Positions 15,054 through 21,813 of a stretch of 35,238 bases of DNA are shown piece by piece (positions within the stretch are counted from its first letter, which is position 1; the number at the start of each line of letters is the position of its first letter). The stretch comes from an uncultured Clostridia bacterium. GTDB lineage: Bacteria; Bacillota; Clostridia; Oscillospirales; Oscillospiraceae. The notes below the pieces were generated by a model. It saw only the letters and a list, made by a program, of their open reading frames with translations. It ran no database searches and was not told where the DNA came from. A program made the position numbers and the translations under genes. Location: positions 1 through 35,238 of the forward strand of contig CAMCDX010000007.1 of assembly GCA_945873695.1 (NCBI GenBank), given 5' to 3'.

Positions 15054-15082
15054 ATTATATCAAGGCGGATAGAGGCTTGCAA
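15054..15082 (-). promoter_or_regulatory. Promoter of the parAB operon
   Basis: On the minus strand TTGCAA (15082-15077), a 17-bp spacer and a perfect TATAAT (15059-15054) lie about 55 bases before the parA GTG. A parS-like palindrome begins 25 bp upstream of the -35. Confidence 0.75.
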
Positions 15083-15106
15083 GGTCAAACAAGAAAAATT
15101 TCAGAA

Positions 15107-15122
15107 GGTTTCACGTGAAACA
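15107..15122. promoter_or_regulatory. parS: parS-like site upstream of the parA promoter
   Basis: GGTTTCACGTGAAACA matches the parS palindrome at 15 of 16 positions, differing only in the first base. It is 31 bp from the next site. It could serve both ParB loading and autoregulation of parAB. Confidence 0.8.
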
Positions 15123-15133
15123 TTGTCTGGATG

Positions 15134-15175
15134 GACGAAAAAAGAAAGCCCATGTTTCACGTGAAACATGGGCTT
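15134..15175 (-). terminator. Terminator of the amylase gene, formed by a parS palindrome
   Basis: Positions 15146-15175 form a perfect 30-bp inverted repeat. On the minus strand, just after the amylase stop, it is followed by TCTTTTTTCG, so the transcript would form a long stem with a U-rich tail. The central 16 bp of this stem are an exact parS site. Confidence 0.75.
15153..15168. promoter_or_regulatory. parS: parS site inside the terminator palindrome
   Basis: TGTTTCACGTGAAACA is an exact copy of the site at 12772. Seven further base pairs of symmetry on each side extend the palindrome to 30 bp. Confidence 0.92.
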
Positions 15176-15180
15176 GTAGA

Positions 15181-17055
15181 TCAAAGCAGCAGCACTCCGC
15201 CTCTGGGGGGCAGGTCCAGGGTCAGGGCGCCCTTCTGAACAGGGAAGACTTGGCCGGAGAGCAGATCCCGGGCGGAAGTACCCTCCCACGCCAGCGTCAG
15301 CCGGGTGGGTTGGTCCCCGGCATTGGTCACCGTTACCAAAGTCTGGTCCGCGGTCTCCCGGGCAAAGGCCAGCAGAGGGCCGGAGGTGTAGAGATAGCGG
15401 ATAGTACCTTTTTGAAGAGCAGGATTTTCCTGGCGGAGGCGGCCCAACAGGGTAAATCGGGCCAGCAGGTCCCGGTCACCGCCCTCCCGGGGGTAGGTGC
15501 TCCGGTTGAAGGGGTCCTCCCAGCCCTCCAGCCCCAGTTCATCGCCGTAGTAGACGGTGGGGGAGCCGGGAAAGGTAAACAGCACCAGGGCCGCCAGCTT
15601 CACCAGCGCGGTACCGGCGGCGCGCTGCTCGGGGGAGAGGCGGAAGTTGGCCCGCTCCTCCTTGGAGGCGGGAGCCATCCCGGCGCCCAGCACCGTCAGG
15701 ATGCGGGTGGTGTCGTGGGTGCCCAGAAAGTTCATAGCGGAGTAAAAAGCGGCGGGCGGGTAGTTCTCCCGAATGGTTTCCATAGATTCCCGGAAGCCGT
15801 CCGCGTCACCGCCCTGAAGATAGGCCAGCAGCGCCGTCCGGAAGGGGTAGTTCATCACGCCGTGAAGTTCTCTGCCCAACAGGTATTTCCGCCGCTGGGA
15901 GTAGGCGATCTTGGTGCTGGCGTCCTCCCAGACCTCACCCAGCAAAAGGGCGTTGGGGTCCGTCTCCTCCACGGCGGCCCGGATCTTCTCAATGAACCAG
16001 CCCGGCAGCTCGTCGGCCACGTCCAGCCGCCAGCCGGAGGCTCCGGCCTTCAGCCAGCGGCGAATAATGGAATGGGGGCTGTCAATGATGTAATCAATGT
16101 AGGCAGGGCTGTCCTCCCGCACCGCAGGCAGGGTGCGGATGCCCCACCAGGCATCGTAGTCATCGGGCCAGGGGTGAAAAGAAAACCAGTCGTAGTAGGG
16201 ACTGTCCTGGCTCTGGGCGGCACCCAGAGTGGGGTAGAAGCCGTCGGCGTTGAAGTACAGGCTCTGGGAGCCGGTGTGGTTAAACACGCCGTCCAGCACC
16301 ACATGCATCCCCCGGGCCTTTGCCTGGGCGCAGAGGGAGCGAAAGTCCTCCTCCGTACCCAACAGAGGGTCGATCTTGGTGTAGTCAGCGGTGTTGTAGC
16401 GGTGGTTGGAGGCGGACTCGAAGATGGGGCACAGATACAGCGTGGTCACGCCCATAGTCCGCAGGTCGTCCAGTCTGGAGGCAATCCCCCGAAGGGTACC
16501 GCCGAAAAAGTCCCGGTTTCGGATCTCACCGTCAGGGTCCGGCCGCCACTCCGGCGTCTCCGCCCAGTCCCCGTGGACCCAGCGGTTCCCCACCAGTCCC
16601 TCCGGGGTGGCGGCGTCATCCGGCAGACGACAGAAACGATCTGGAAAAATCTGGTATGTGATACCGGCGCCGAACCACTGGGGTGTATGGCTTTCCTCAT
16701 AAACAGTCAACTGCCAGGAGGCCGTCTCGCCGTCGCTGCGGTAGCCGGTCCGGTCCAGGTCACAACCGGACCCGTCCTCCCGCCAGAAGCGGAAGTGGTA
16801 CCACACCAGCTCCGGCTCCGCCGGGGCGGGGAGGGTGATGGAGAAGCGGAGCCGGTCCGCCTCGGGGCCGTCGCAGATCAGCTCGTGCTCCTCGCTGGTA
16901 CCGGCGAACTCCCGGTCCAGCAGGATGGCGCAGTGGGTGAAGCCCTCCGCGAGCAGAGGACGGCAGTAAAAGGTGACGGATTGCCCGCAGACAACGGCGC
17001 CGAAAGGCGTTTTGCAAAGGTCGCAGCGGGGATCGAAAACAAACGGTTCGCTCAT
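15181..17055 (-). CDS. GH13 alpha-amylase/neopullulanase-type glycoside hydrolase
   Basis: A 624-residue cytoplasmic enzyme acting on alpha-glucans or maltodextrins. An N-terminal beta domain of the neopullulanase type (about 1-125) precedes the (beta/alpha)8 barrel. The four GH13 regions are visible: DGVFNHTG (His about 260), GWRLDVADE (nucleophile Asp about 344), LLGEVWE (acid/base Glu about 373) and FLGTHDTTRI (Asp about 448). No signal peptide is present. The ATG at 17055 with AAGGAG is chosen over a longer reading that overlaps the PBP2 gene. It starts 49 bp after the PBP2 stop and is closed by the parS/terminator hairpin, so it is the last gene of the mre transcript or has its own promoter. 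Confidence 0.93.
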   Translation of the reverse strand: MSEPFVFDPRCDLCKTPFGAVVCGQSVTFYCRPLLAEGFTHCAILLDREFAGTSEEHELICDGPEADRLRFSITLPAPAEPELVWYHFRFWREDGSGCDLDRTGYRSDGETASWQLTVYEESHTPQWFGAGITYQIFPDRFCRLPDDAATPEGLVGNRWVHGDWAETPEWRPDPDGEIRNRDFFGGTLRGIASRLDDLRTMGVTTLYLCPIFESASNHRYNTADYTKIDPLLGTEEDFRSLCAQAKARGMHVVLDGVFNHTGSQSLYFNADGFYPTLGAAQSQDSPYYDWFSFHPWPDDYDAWWGIRTLPAVREDSPAYIDYIIDSPHSIIRRWLKAGASGWRLDVADELPGWFIEKIRAAVEETDPNALLLGEVWEDASTKIAYSQRRKYLLGRELHGVMNYPFRTALLAYLQGGDADGFRESMETIRENYPPAAFYSAMNFLGTHDTTRILTVLGAGMAPASKEERANFRLSPEQRAAGTALVKLAALVLFTFPGSPTVYYGDELGLEGWEDPFNRSTYPREGGDRDLLARFTLLGRLRQENPALQKGTIRYLYTSGPLLAFARETADQTLVTVTNAGDQPTRLTLAWEGTSARDLLSGQVFPVQKGALTLDLPPRGGVLLL

Positions 17056-17104
17056 AACAGAGACTCCTTCGATGGTTGATAGGGATGAAAGCGGACGGGA
17101 GCGG

Positions 17105-19270
17105 TCACTGGAGCAGTTGGCCCTCACCGATGACGGCGGTGCCGAGCTCGTCGGGAGTAAAATAGGCATTGAGGATCTTCACGGCGGTGGAGGCCAGAGC
17201 GGCGCCGGAGCCGCCCTGCTCGATGACGATGGACACCACGATCTCCGGGTCCTCGTAGGGGGCAAAGCAGACAAACACGCCGTTGTTGGTGGTCTCCTTG
17301 TTAATCTGGGCGGTGCCGGTCTTGGCGCCGGCGGACACCACGCAGTCCTTGAAATAGGGGGCCAGACTGCCGGTGGTCAGACCGTGCATGCCCGCCTTGA
17401 CAGCCTCCAGATTCTCCTGGCTGATGTCGATGGTGCGGACGGGATCGCGGCTGCCCACCGCCACCACCTCGCTGTTGTCGTAGGTCTTGACGGTCTTCAG
17501 CAGGTGGGCCTCGCAGAACTTGCCGCCGGAGACCAAAGTGGAGATGTAGTTGGCCAGCTGAAGGGGGGTGAACAGGTAGCTGGACTGGCCGAAGGCCGCC
17601 CAGGGGGCCTGATTCTCACCCCGCTTGTTCTCCGCGATATTGCCGGCGTAATCGCCGATCTCGATGCCGGTGTGCTCTCCCAGGCCGAAGGCCCGGGCAT
17701 ATTCGTTCAGCTTGTCCAGCCCCAGGCGGTAGCCCATCTCCGCGAAGAAGTAGTTGCAGGAGACAGTGATGGCTTCGGAGACATTGATCTTGCCGTGGCT
17801 GCCGGCATACCAGCAGTTGGCGTAGCTGTTAGGGTCACCGGGATAGCGCCAGGTCCGGGGGGAGTTCAGCTTCTGATAGGGCTCGATAACACCCTCCTCC
17901 AGGGCCGCAATGGCGGTGAGGGGCTTGAAGGTGGAGCCGGGGGCATATCCGTTCTGGGTGGCCCGGTTGAACATCGGCTTGGCCGGATCGGATTCCAGCG
18001 TCGTATAGTTTCGGCGGTAAGTGGACAGATCATAGGTGGGGTAGGAGGCAATGGCCAGGACCTCTCCGGTACCCACGGCCTCCACCACGGCGGCGGCGCC
18101 CCGTGTGGTGCTGCCGTCTTTGGCGTTCATGGCGGCGACGGTCTCCGCCAGGGTGTCCTCCACCACCTGCTGAAGCCCCAGGTCGATGGTCAGCTCCACG
18201 GTGTTGCCGGGCTGAGGCTCCTTTTGATAATAGATGCCGGTGACCTTGCCCTCGCTGTTGGTGGAGACGATGCGGGTGCCGTCGGTGCCGTGGAGGTACT
18301 TCTCAAAAGCCAGCTCCACACCCTCCTTGCCTACAATAGCGTTCATGGGATAGTCGGCGTACAGGGGATTATCCAGGTCCTCCTTGTACAGGGTGCCCAC
18401 GGTGCCCAGAATATGGGTGGCGTAGGAGGTCTCATACTTTCGGACGAAGGAGCTGGAGATCTTGGCGCCGGAGTAACCGCCGTCGTTGATGAGGGAGATG
18501 AACTCCGTGCTGACGTCCTCCGCCAGCACATAGGCGTCATTGGTGCCCAGCTTGCGGATGGCCAGCTCATACTGGACGCCCAGCACCAGCCGGGCCTCGT
18601 CCCGGGAGTAGCCCTCCGGGACCTGAAAATCCTCCCGCATCCAGTCGATCAGCCGCGGTACCGTGATGCCCGCCTCCACCAGCAGGTGACTGGTGAGGTG
18701 CTCCGCCTTCAATGTCTTCAGCAGCGCGGAACCGTCCGGGGCAGTGGTCCCGCCGGAATCACCGGCGGTCTCCGCGTCTTCCGCCGCCACCACCTCGGGA
18801 TGGACGGCCAGGTAGGCGGCCAGAGCTTCTTTGGTAGGCTTCAAGTCTTTTAAATAGGAGAGAAAACGAGCCTTCTGGGTGGAGGAGACGCTGTCTACCG
18901 TAAAGGCAAAGGGTGCCTGCCGGGTGACGGGCAGGTTGTCCACCCAGTCCACCCCCTGCTCCCGGCACAGCTCCAGCAGCCGCAGAAGGGCGTCGTTCTG
19001 GTCCTCACCATCCTTCAGCAGGGAGGTGTCAAACGTCAGGGAGTAGGTGGAGCGGTTGGAGACCAGAGGCCGGCCGCTGCGGTCGGTGATGATGCCCCGG
19101 GAGGCCTCCACCTTCTCCTTCTTGGCAATGGTGTTGACGGATTTCGTCAGGTAGTACTCGTGGTCGTTGACCTGGATGTCGAACAGCATCCCCAGATAGA
19201 CGACCAGGGCCAGGGTAAACAGGCCCGCCAGCACATACAGACGGCGATTGTTGGTTTCTTTGTGGTCCAT
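17105..19270 (-). CDS. Penicillin-binding protein 2 (elongation transpeptidase)
   Basis: A 721-residue class B PBP that cross-links peptidoglycan during cell elongation together with MreC, MreD and RodA. It has a short cytoplasmic N-terminus, one membrane segment (about 10-29), a dimerisation domain with SRGIITDRSGRPL, and a transpeptidase domain with STFK (active Ser about 446), SCN (about 503) and KTG (about 650). The start at 19270 has an AAAAGGAG site. It follows mreD by 13 bp, the classic mreC-mreD-pbp2 order. mreB and rodA are not in the window. Confidence 0.95.
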   Translation of the reverse strand: MDHKETNNRRLYVLAGLFTLALVVYLGMLFDIQVNDHEYYLTKSVNTIAKKEKVEASRGIITDRSGRPLVSNRSTYSLTFDTSLLKDGEDQNDALLRLLELCREQGVDWVDNLPVTRQAPFAFTVDSVSSTQKARFLSYLKDLKPTKEALAAYLAVHPEVVAAEDAETAGDSGGTTAPDGSALLKTLKAEHLTSHLLVEAGITVPRLIDWMREDFQVPEGYSRDEARLVLGVQYELAIRKLGTNDAYVLAEDVSTEFISLINDGGYSGAKISSSFVRKYETSYATHILGTVGTLYKEDLDNPLYADYPMNAIVGKEGVELAFEKYLHGTDGTRIVSTNSEGKVTGIYYQKEPQPGNTVELTIDLGLQQVVEDTLAETVAAMNAKDGSTTRGAAAVVEAVGTGEVLAIASYPTYDLSTYRRNYTTLESDPAKPMFNRATQNGYAPGSTFKPLTAIAALEEGVIEPYQKLNSPRTWRYPGDPNSYANCWYAGSHGKINVSEAITVSCNYFFAEMGYRLGLDKLNEYARAFGLGEHTGIEIGDYAGNIAENKRGENQAPWAAFGQSSYLFTPLQLANYISTLVSGGKFCEAHLLKTVKTYDNSEVVAVGSRDPVRTIDISQENLEAVKAGMHGLTTGSLAPYFKDCVVSAGAKTGTAQINKETTNNGVFVCFAPYEDPEIVVSIVIEQGGSGAALASTAVKILNAYFTPDELGTAVIGEGQLLQ

Positions 19271-19283
19271 GGGTCGCTCCTTT

Positions 19284-19796
19284 TCAATCGTCGAACCGGG
19301 TCCGGCGGAAAACAGTCAAAAACAGCAGCGTCACGGGGAGGGACCACACCACCGTGACACAGAACTCCCGCAGCATCAGAAAAAGGCCGCTGCTCCAGGC
19401 GGACCGGCCGGTGGCCCACAGCAAAAAGCAGTGGAACACGTCCGTCAGCAGAAAACCGATGGCGGACACCACCAAGGAGCACAGAAATCCGGCGGGCAGC
19501 AGACTCTGGGACACCAGGGCGCCGCACAAGCCCACCAGGGGGAACACCAGCGTGTAAAAGCAGGGAATGGGTCCGGGCAGCAGGCTGTCGCAGGTCACAC
19601 CCACCGCCAGCCCGTAGATGGCGCCGGCCACGGGTCCCTCATAGGTGGCCAGCACCGCCGGCAGGACGGGATAGAGGAAGGGGATCACGCCCCAGAGGGT
19701 GAAGCGCTGCAATACCAATCCCTGGGCCAGAAAGCAGAGCAGGGTGGCGGCGGCGTACAGGGTCCATTTGAAGATGGTCTCGTTGCGGGCCAGCAT
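19284..19796 (-). CDS. mreD: Rod shape-determining protein MreD
   Basis: A 170-residue integral membrane protein with about five hydrophobic segments. Family marks include the region around YGLAVGVTCDSLLPGPIPCFYT, where the DxL motif of MreD is expected, and the LREFCVTVVWSLPV segment near the C-terminus. MreD links MreC to the elongation complex. The start at 19796 has AAAGGAGGT. It sits between mreC and the PBP2 gene with short gaps. Confidence 0.92.
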   Translation of the reverse strand: MLARNETIFKWTLYAAATLLCFLAQGLVLQRFTLWGVIPFLYPVLPAVLATYEGPVAGAIYGLAVGVTCDSLLPGPIPCFYTLVFPLVGLCGALVSQSLLPAGFLCSLVVSAIGFLLTDVFHCFLLWATGRSAWSSGLFLMLREFCVTVVWSLPVTLLFLTVFRRTRFDD

Positions 19797-19840
19797 GGGC
19801 GGGACCTCCTTTCGTCAAAAATAGGGAAAACGGGGGAAAA

Positions 19841-20680
19841 TCAGGGTACGATGTCAAAGGATTTGATGATGAAGACCTCCGTCAGCCCGTCAAAATCCAC
19901 GGCGGGAGCCAGGATGGCATAGGAGGTGGTGCCGGAGTCGTCCTTCTGGACCTCCTCCACAGTGCCGATGACCAGGCCGGAGGGGTAGTAGCCGCCCAGG
20001 CCCGAGGTCTCTACCAGGTCGCCCCCCAGCAGCTGGCAGCCGGCGGGCAGATAGTCCAGCCGCAGCCGCCGCTCCTCCATGAGGGAGAAGTCGCCTACCG
20101 CCAGGCCCAGGTCCTTGGTGCGGAACACCTGGGCGCCCAGGGAGGTATCGGTGTCCACGATGGTCAGCACCGTGCACCAGTTGTACCCCACCTCGCTGAC
20201 CACGCCCACCAGGGCGCCGGTCTCGTCGATGACGCAGTCCTTCACCTCCACGCCGTGCTTTGTGCCCTTGTCCAGCGTTAGGGAGGAGGTCCAGTTGGTG
20301 ACGGTGTGCTCGGTGATATAGGCGGACTCAAACTCAAAGTCCTCCCGCTTTTTCTGGAGGTTCAGCAGTTCCCGGAGCCGCTCGTTCTCGGCGCTGTCCT
20401 CCTCCGCCTGACGGATGGCCTTTTCCATTTCTGCCAGCTGTTTGCGGAGGGCGGCGTTTTCCTCCTCCAGGGCGGTGTTGTCCTTATAATAGTTCTGCTT
20501 GTCGTTGAACCAGGTGGCAACCGAGGTGTAGGCGGAGCGGAAGGGGGAGGCCAGGACCCCCGCCAGATTGGACAGGGGAGCGGAGGTATTGCTGAAAAAG
20601 GACATGACGGCCAAAGCCACGGAGATCACCGCCGCGGCGAACAGCACCCATAATCCGTGATTTTTCAGGAAGTTTTTCAA
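19841..20680 (-). CDS. mreC: Rod shape-determining protein MreC
   Basis: A 279-residue bitopic protein: an N-terminal membrane segment (about 10-28), a coiled coil (about 65-110, EEENAALRKQLAEMEK), and the beta-rich MreC domain with TLDKGTKHGVEVKDCVID and GDLVETSGLGGYYPSGLVIG. It scaffolds the elongation machinery outside the membrane. The start codon appears to be TTG at 20680, with GGAGG eight bases upstream; no in-frame ATG lies in a suitable place. Maf is 20 bp upstream and mreD 44 bp downstream. Confidence 0.95.
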   Translation of the reverse strand: MKNFLKNHGLWVLFAAAVISVALAVMSFFSNTSAPLSNLAGVLASPFRSAYTSVATWFNDKQNYYKDNTALEEENAALRKQLAEMEKAIRQAEEDSAENERLRELLNLQKKREDFEFESAYITEHTVTNWTSSLTLDKGTKHGVEVKDCVIDETGALVGVVSEVGYNWCTVLTIVDTDTSLGAQVFRTKDLGLAVGDFSLMEERRLRLDYLPAGCQLLGGDLVETSGLGGYYPSGLVIGTVEEVQKDDSGTTSYAILAPAVDFDGLTEVFIIKSFDIVP

Positions 20681-20700
20681 GGATGCGCCTCCTTCGAGGA

Positions 20701-21279
20701 TCAGTCAAAAAAGCGGACGCCGAATTGGGCCAGCATCCAGCTCAGCCGCAGCACCGGCAAGCCCATCACGTTGAAAAAGTCGCCGTCGATCTTTTCCACC
20801 AGCAGGGAGCCCTTGCCCTGGATGCCGTAGGCCCCGGCCTTGTCCATGGGCTCGCCGGTGGCGATGTAGCCCAGCAGCTCCGCCTGGCTGGCGGGACGGA
20901 AGAAGACCTCCGTGGACTCGCTCTCCGTCAGGCAGCGGTCTCCCTGCCGCACCGTCACGCCGGTGCAGACGGTGTGGCGGCGGCCCTGAAGGGCCGTCAG
21001 CATCCGCAGGGCGTCCGCCTGGTCGGCGGGCTTGCCCAGGCGCGATTCGTCCAGAAAGACCATGGTGTCGGCGGTGATGACGATCTCCTCCGGCGTGCAC
21101 AGCTTTGCAGCCGCGTCCGCCTTTTCCCGGGAGATGTATTCCACCACCTGCCGGGGGGACAGCCCGGCGGGGTAATCCTCCTTCGTCTCCGGCACCCGGA
21201 TGTCAAACTCGGTGACGCCCATGAGGCGCAGCAATTCCTGCCGCCGGGGAGACCCGGAGGCCAGTACGATGTTAGCCAT
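20701..21279 (-). CDS. maf: Maf-family nucleotide pyrophosphatase
   Basis: A 192-residue Maf protein, a house-cleaning hydrolase of dTTP, UTP or modified nucleotides. The N-terminal phosphate-binding motif SGSPRRQELL (8-17) is intact, as are ITADTMV (68-74, Asp71 as probable base), LGKP (81-84) and GEPMDKAGAYGIQG. The full length is normal. The start at 21279 has AAGAGGAAAT. Maf next to mreBCD is a conserved neighbourhood in Firmicutes. It follows dut by 21 bp, so two nucleotide-sanitising enzymes are paired here. Confidence 0.95.
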   Translation of the reverse strand: MANIVLASGSPRRQELLRLMGVTEFDIRVPETKEDYPAGLSPRQVVEYISREKADAAAKLCTPEEIVITADTMVFLDESRLGKPADQADALRMLTALQGRRHTVCTGVTVRQGDRCLTESESTEVFFRPASQAELLGYIATGEPMDKAGAYGIQGKGSLLVEKIDGDFFNVMGLPVLRLSWMLAQFGVRFFD

Positions 21280-21300
21280 GATTGATTTCCTCTTGCTCGT

Positions 21301-21732
21301 TTATTTGCCGGTGGAGCCGAAGCCGCCCCGGTCTCGTCCCTCCAGCCGCTCCACCCGGGTAAAGACCAGGGGGGGCTGGTTTTTCATGATGCGGAACTGG
21401 CAGATGCGGGCGTTCTTCTCGATGGTCACGTCCCGGGTGGCGTAGACAGGCATCCGCCACTGGTCGTTGTCCCCGCAGTAGGAGCAGTCCACCACGCCCA
21501 TGGAGTTGGTCTGCAAAATGCCGTAGTTTTTGAAGGTAGAGCTCCGGGGCGTGATGTGGGCTTCGTAGCCCTCCGGCAGGGCGATGGCCACGCCCAGGGG
21601 GATCAGCCGGAACTCCCCTGCCTTCAGCTTGACCTCCTCGGCGGCGTGGAGGTCGATCCAGTCGGATTTCCCCTCTACGTAGCACAGCTCGTCAATGCCG
21701 TCCACAAAGTATTTTACCTTGATTTCTTCCAT
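21301..21732 (-). CDS. dut: dUTP diphosphatase-family protein
   Basis: A 143-residue trimeric dUTPase-type protein hydrolysing dUTP to dUMP. The motifs are DLHA (27-30, motif 1 less typical than AGxDL), PRSS (62-65, motif 2), GVVDCSYCGD (79-88, motif 3 with the Asp and Tyr), ARICQF (108-113, motif 4) and GGFGSTGK (136-143, motif 5). The ATG at 21732 is preferred: GGAG lies six bases before it, and the slightly longer reading would start with TTG inside that site. A 23-bp AT-rich dyad lies 27 bases upstream. It is followed by maf. Confidence 0.9.
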   Translation of the reverse strand: MEEIKVKYFVDGIDELCYVEGKSDWIDLHAAEEVKLKAGEFRLIPLGVAIALPEGYEAHITPRSSTFKNYGILQTNSMGVVDCSYCGDNDQWRMPVYATRDVTIEKNARICQFRIMKNQPPLVFTRVERLEGRDRGGFGSTGK

Positions 21733-21759
21733 GTGAAACTCCAAAGTTGATCATAAAAC

Positions 21760-21782
21760 GTAATATAAAAATAAAATATTAC
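21760..21782 (-). promoter_or_regulatory. 23-bp AT-rich dyad upstream of dut
   Basis: This is the most symmetrical of three related motifs: GTAATAT, 9 bases, ATATTAC. It lies between the U32 gene and dut, in an AT-rich 81-bp gap. It may be an operator, or contain the -10 region for dut-maf-mreCD. Confidence 0.5.
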
Positions 21783-21813
21783 AATTTGTATTGAAATGCC
21801 GGGCGAATGGGGC

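Noticed and set aside
21122-21135. TTTTCCCGGGAGAT, resembling the B. subtilis Noc-binding palindrome
   Set aside because: It matches about 12 of 14 bases but is inside the maf coding region of a GC-rich genome, where CCCGGG words are common; one near match is not evidence.
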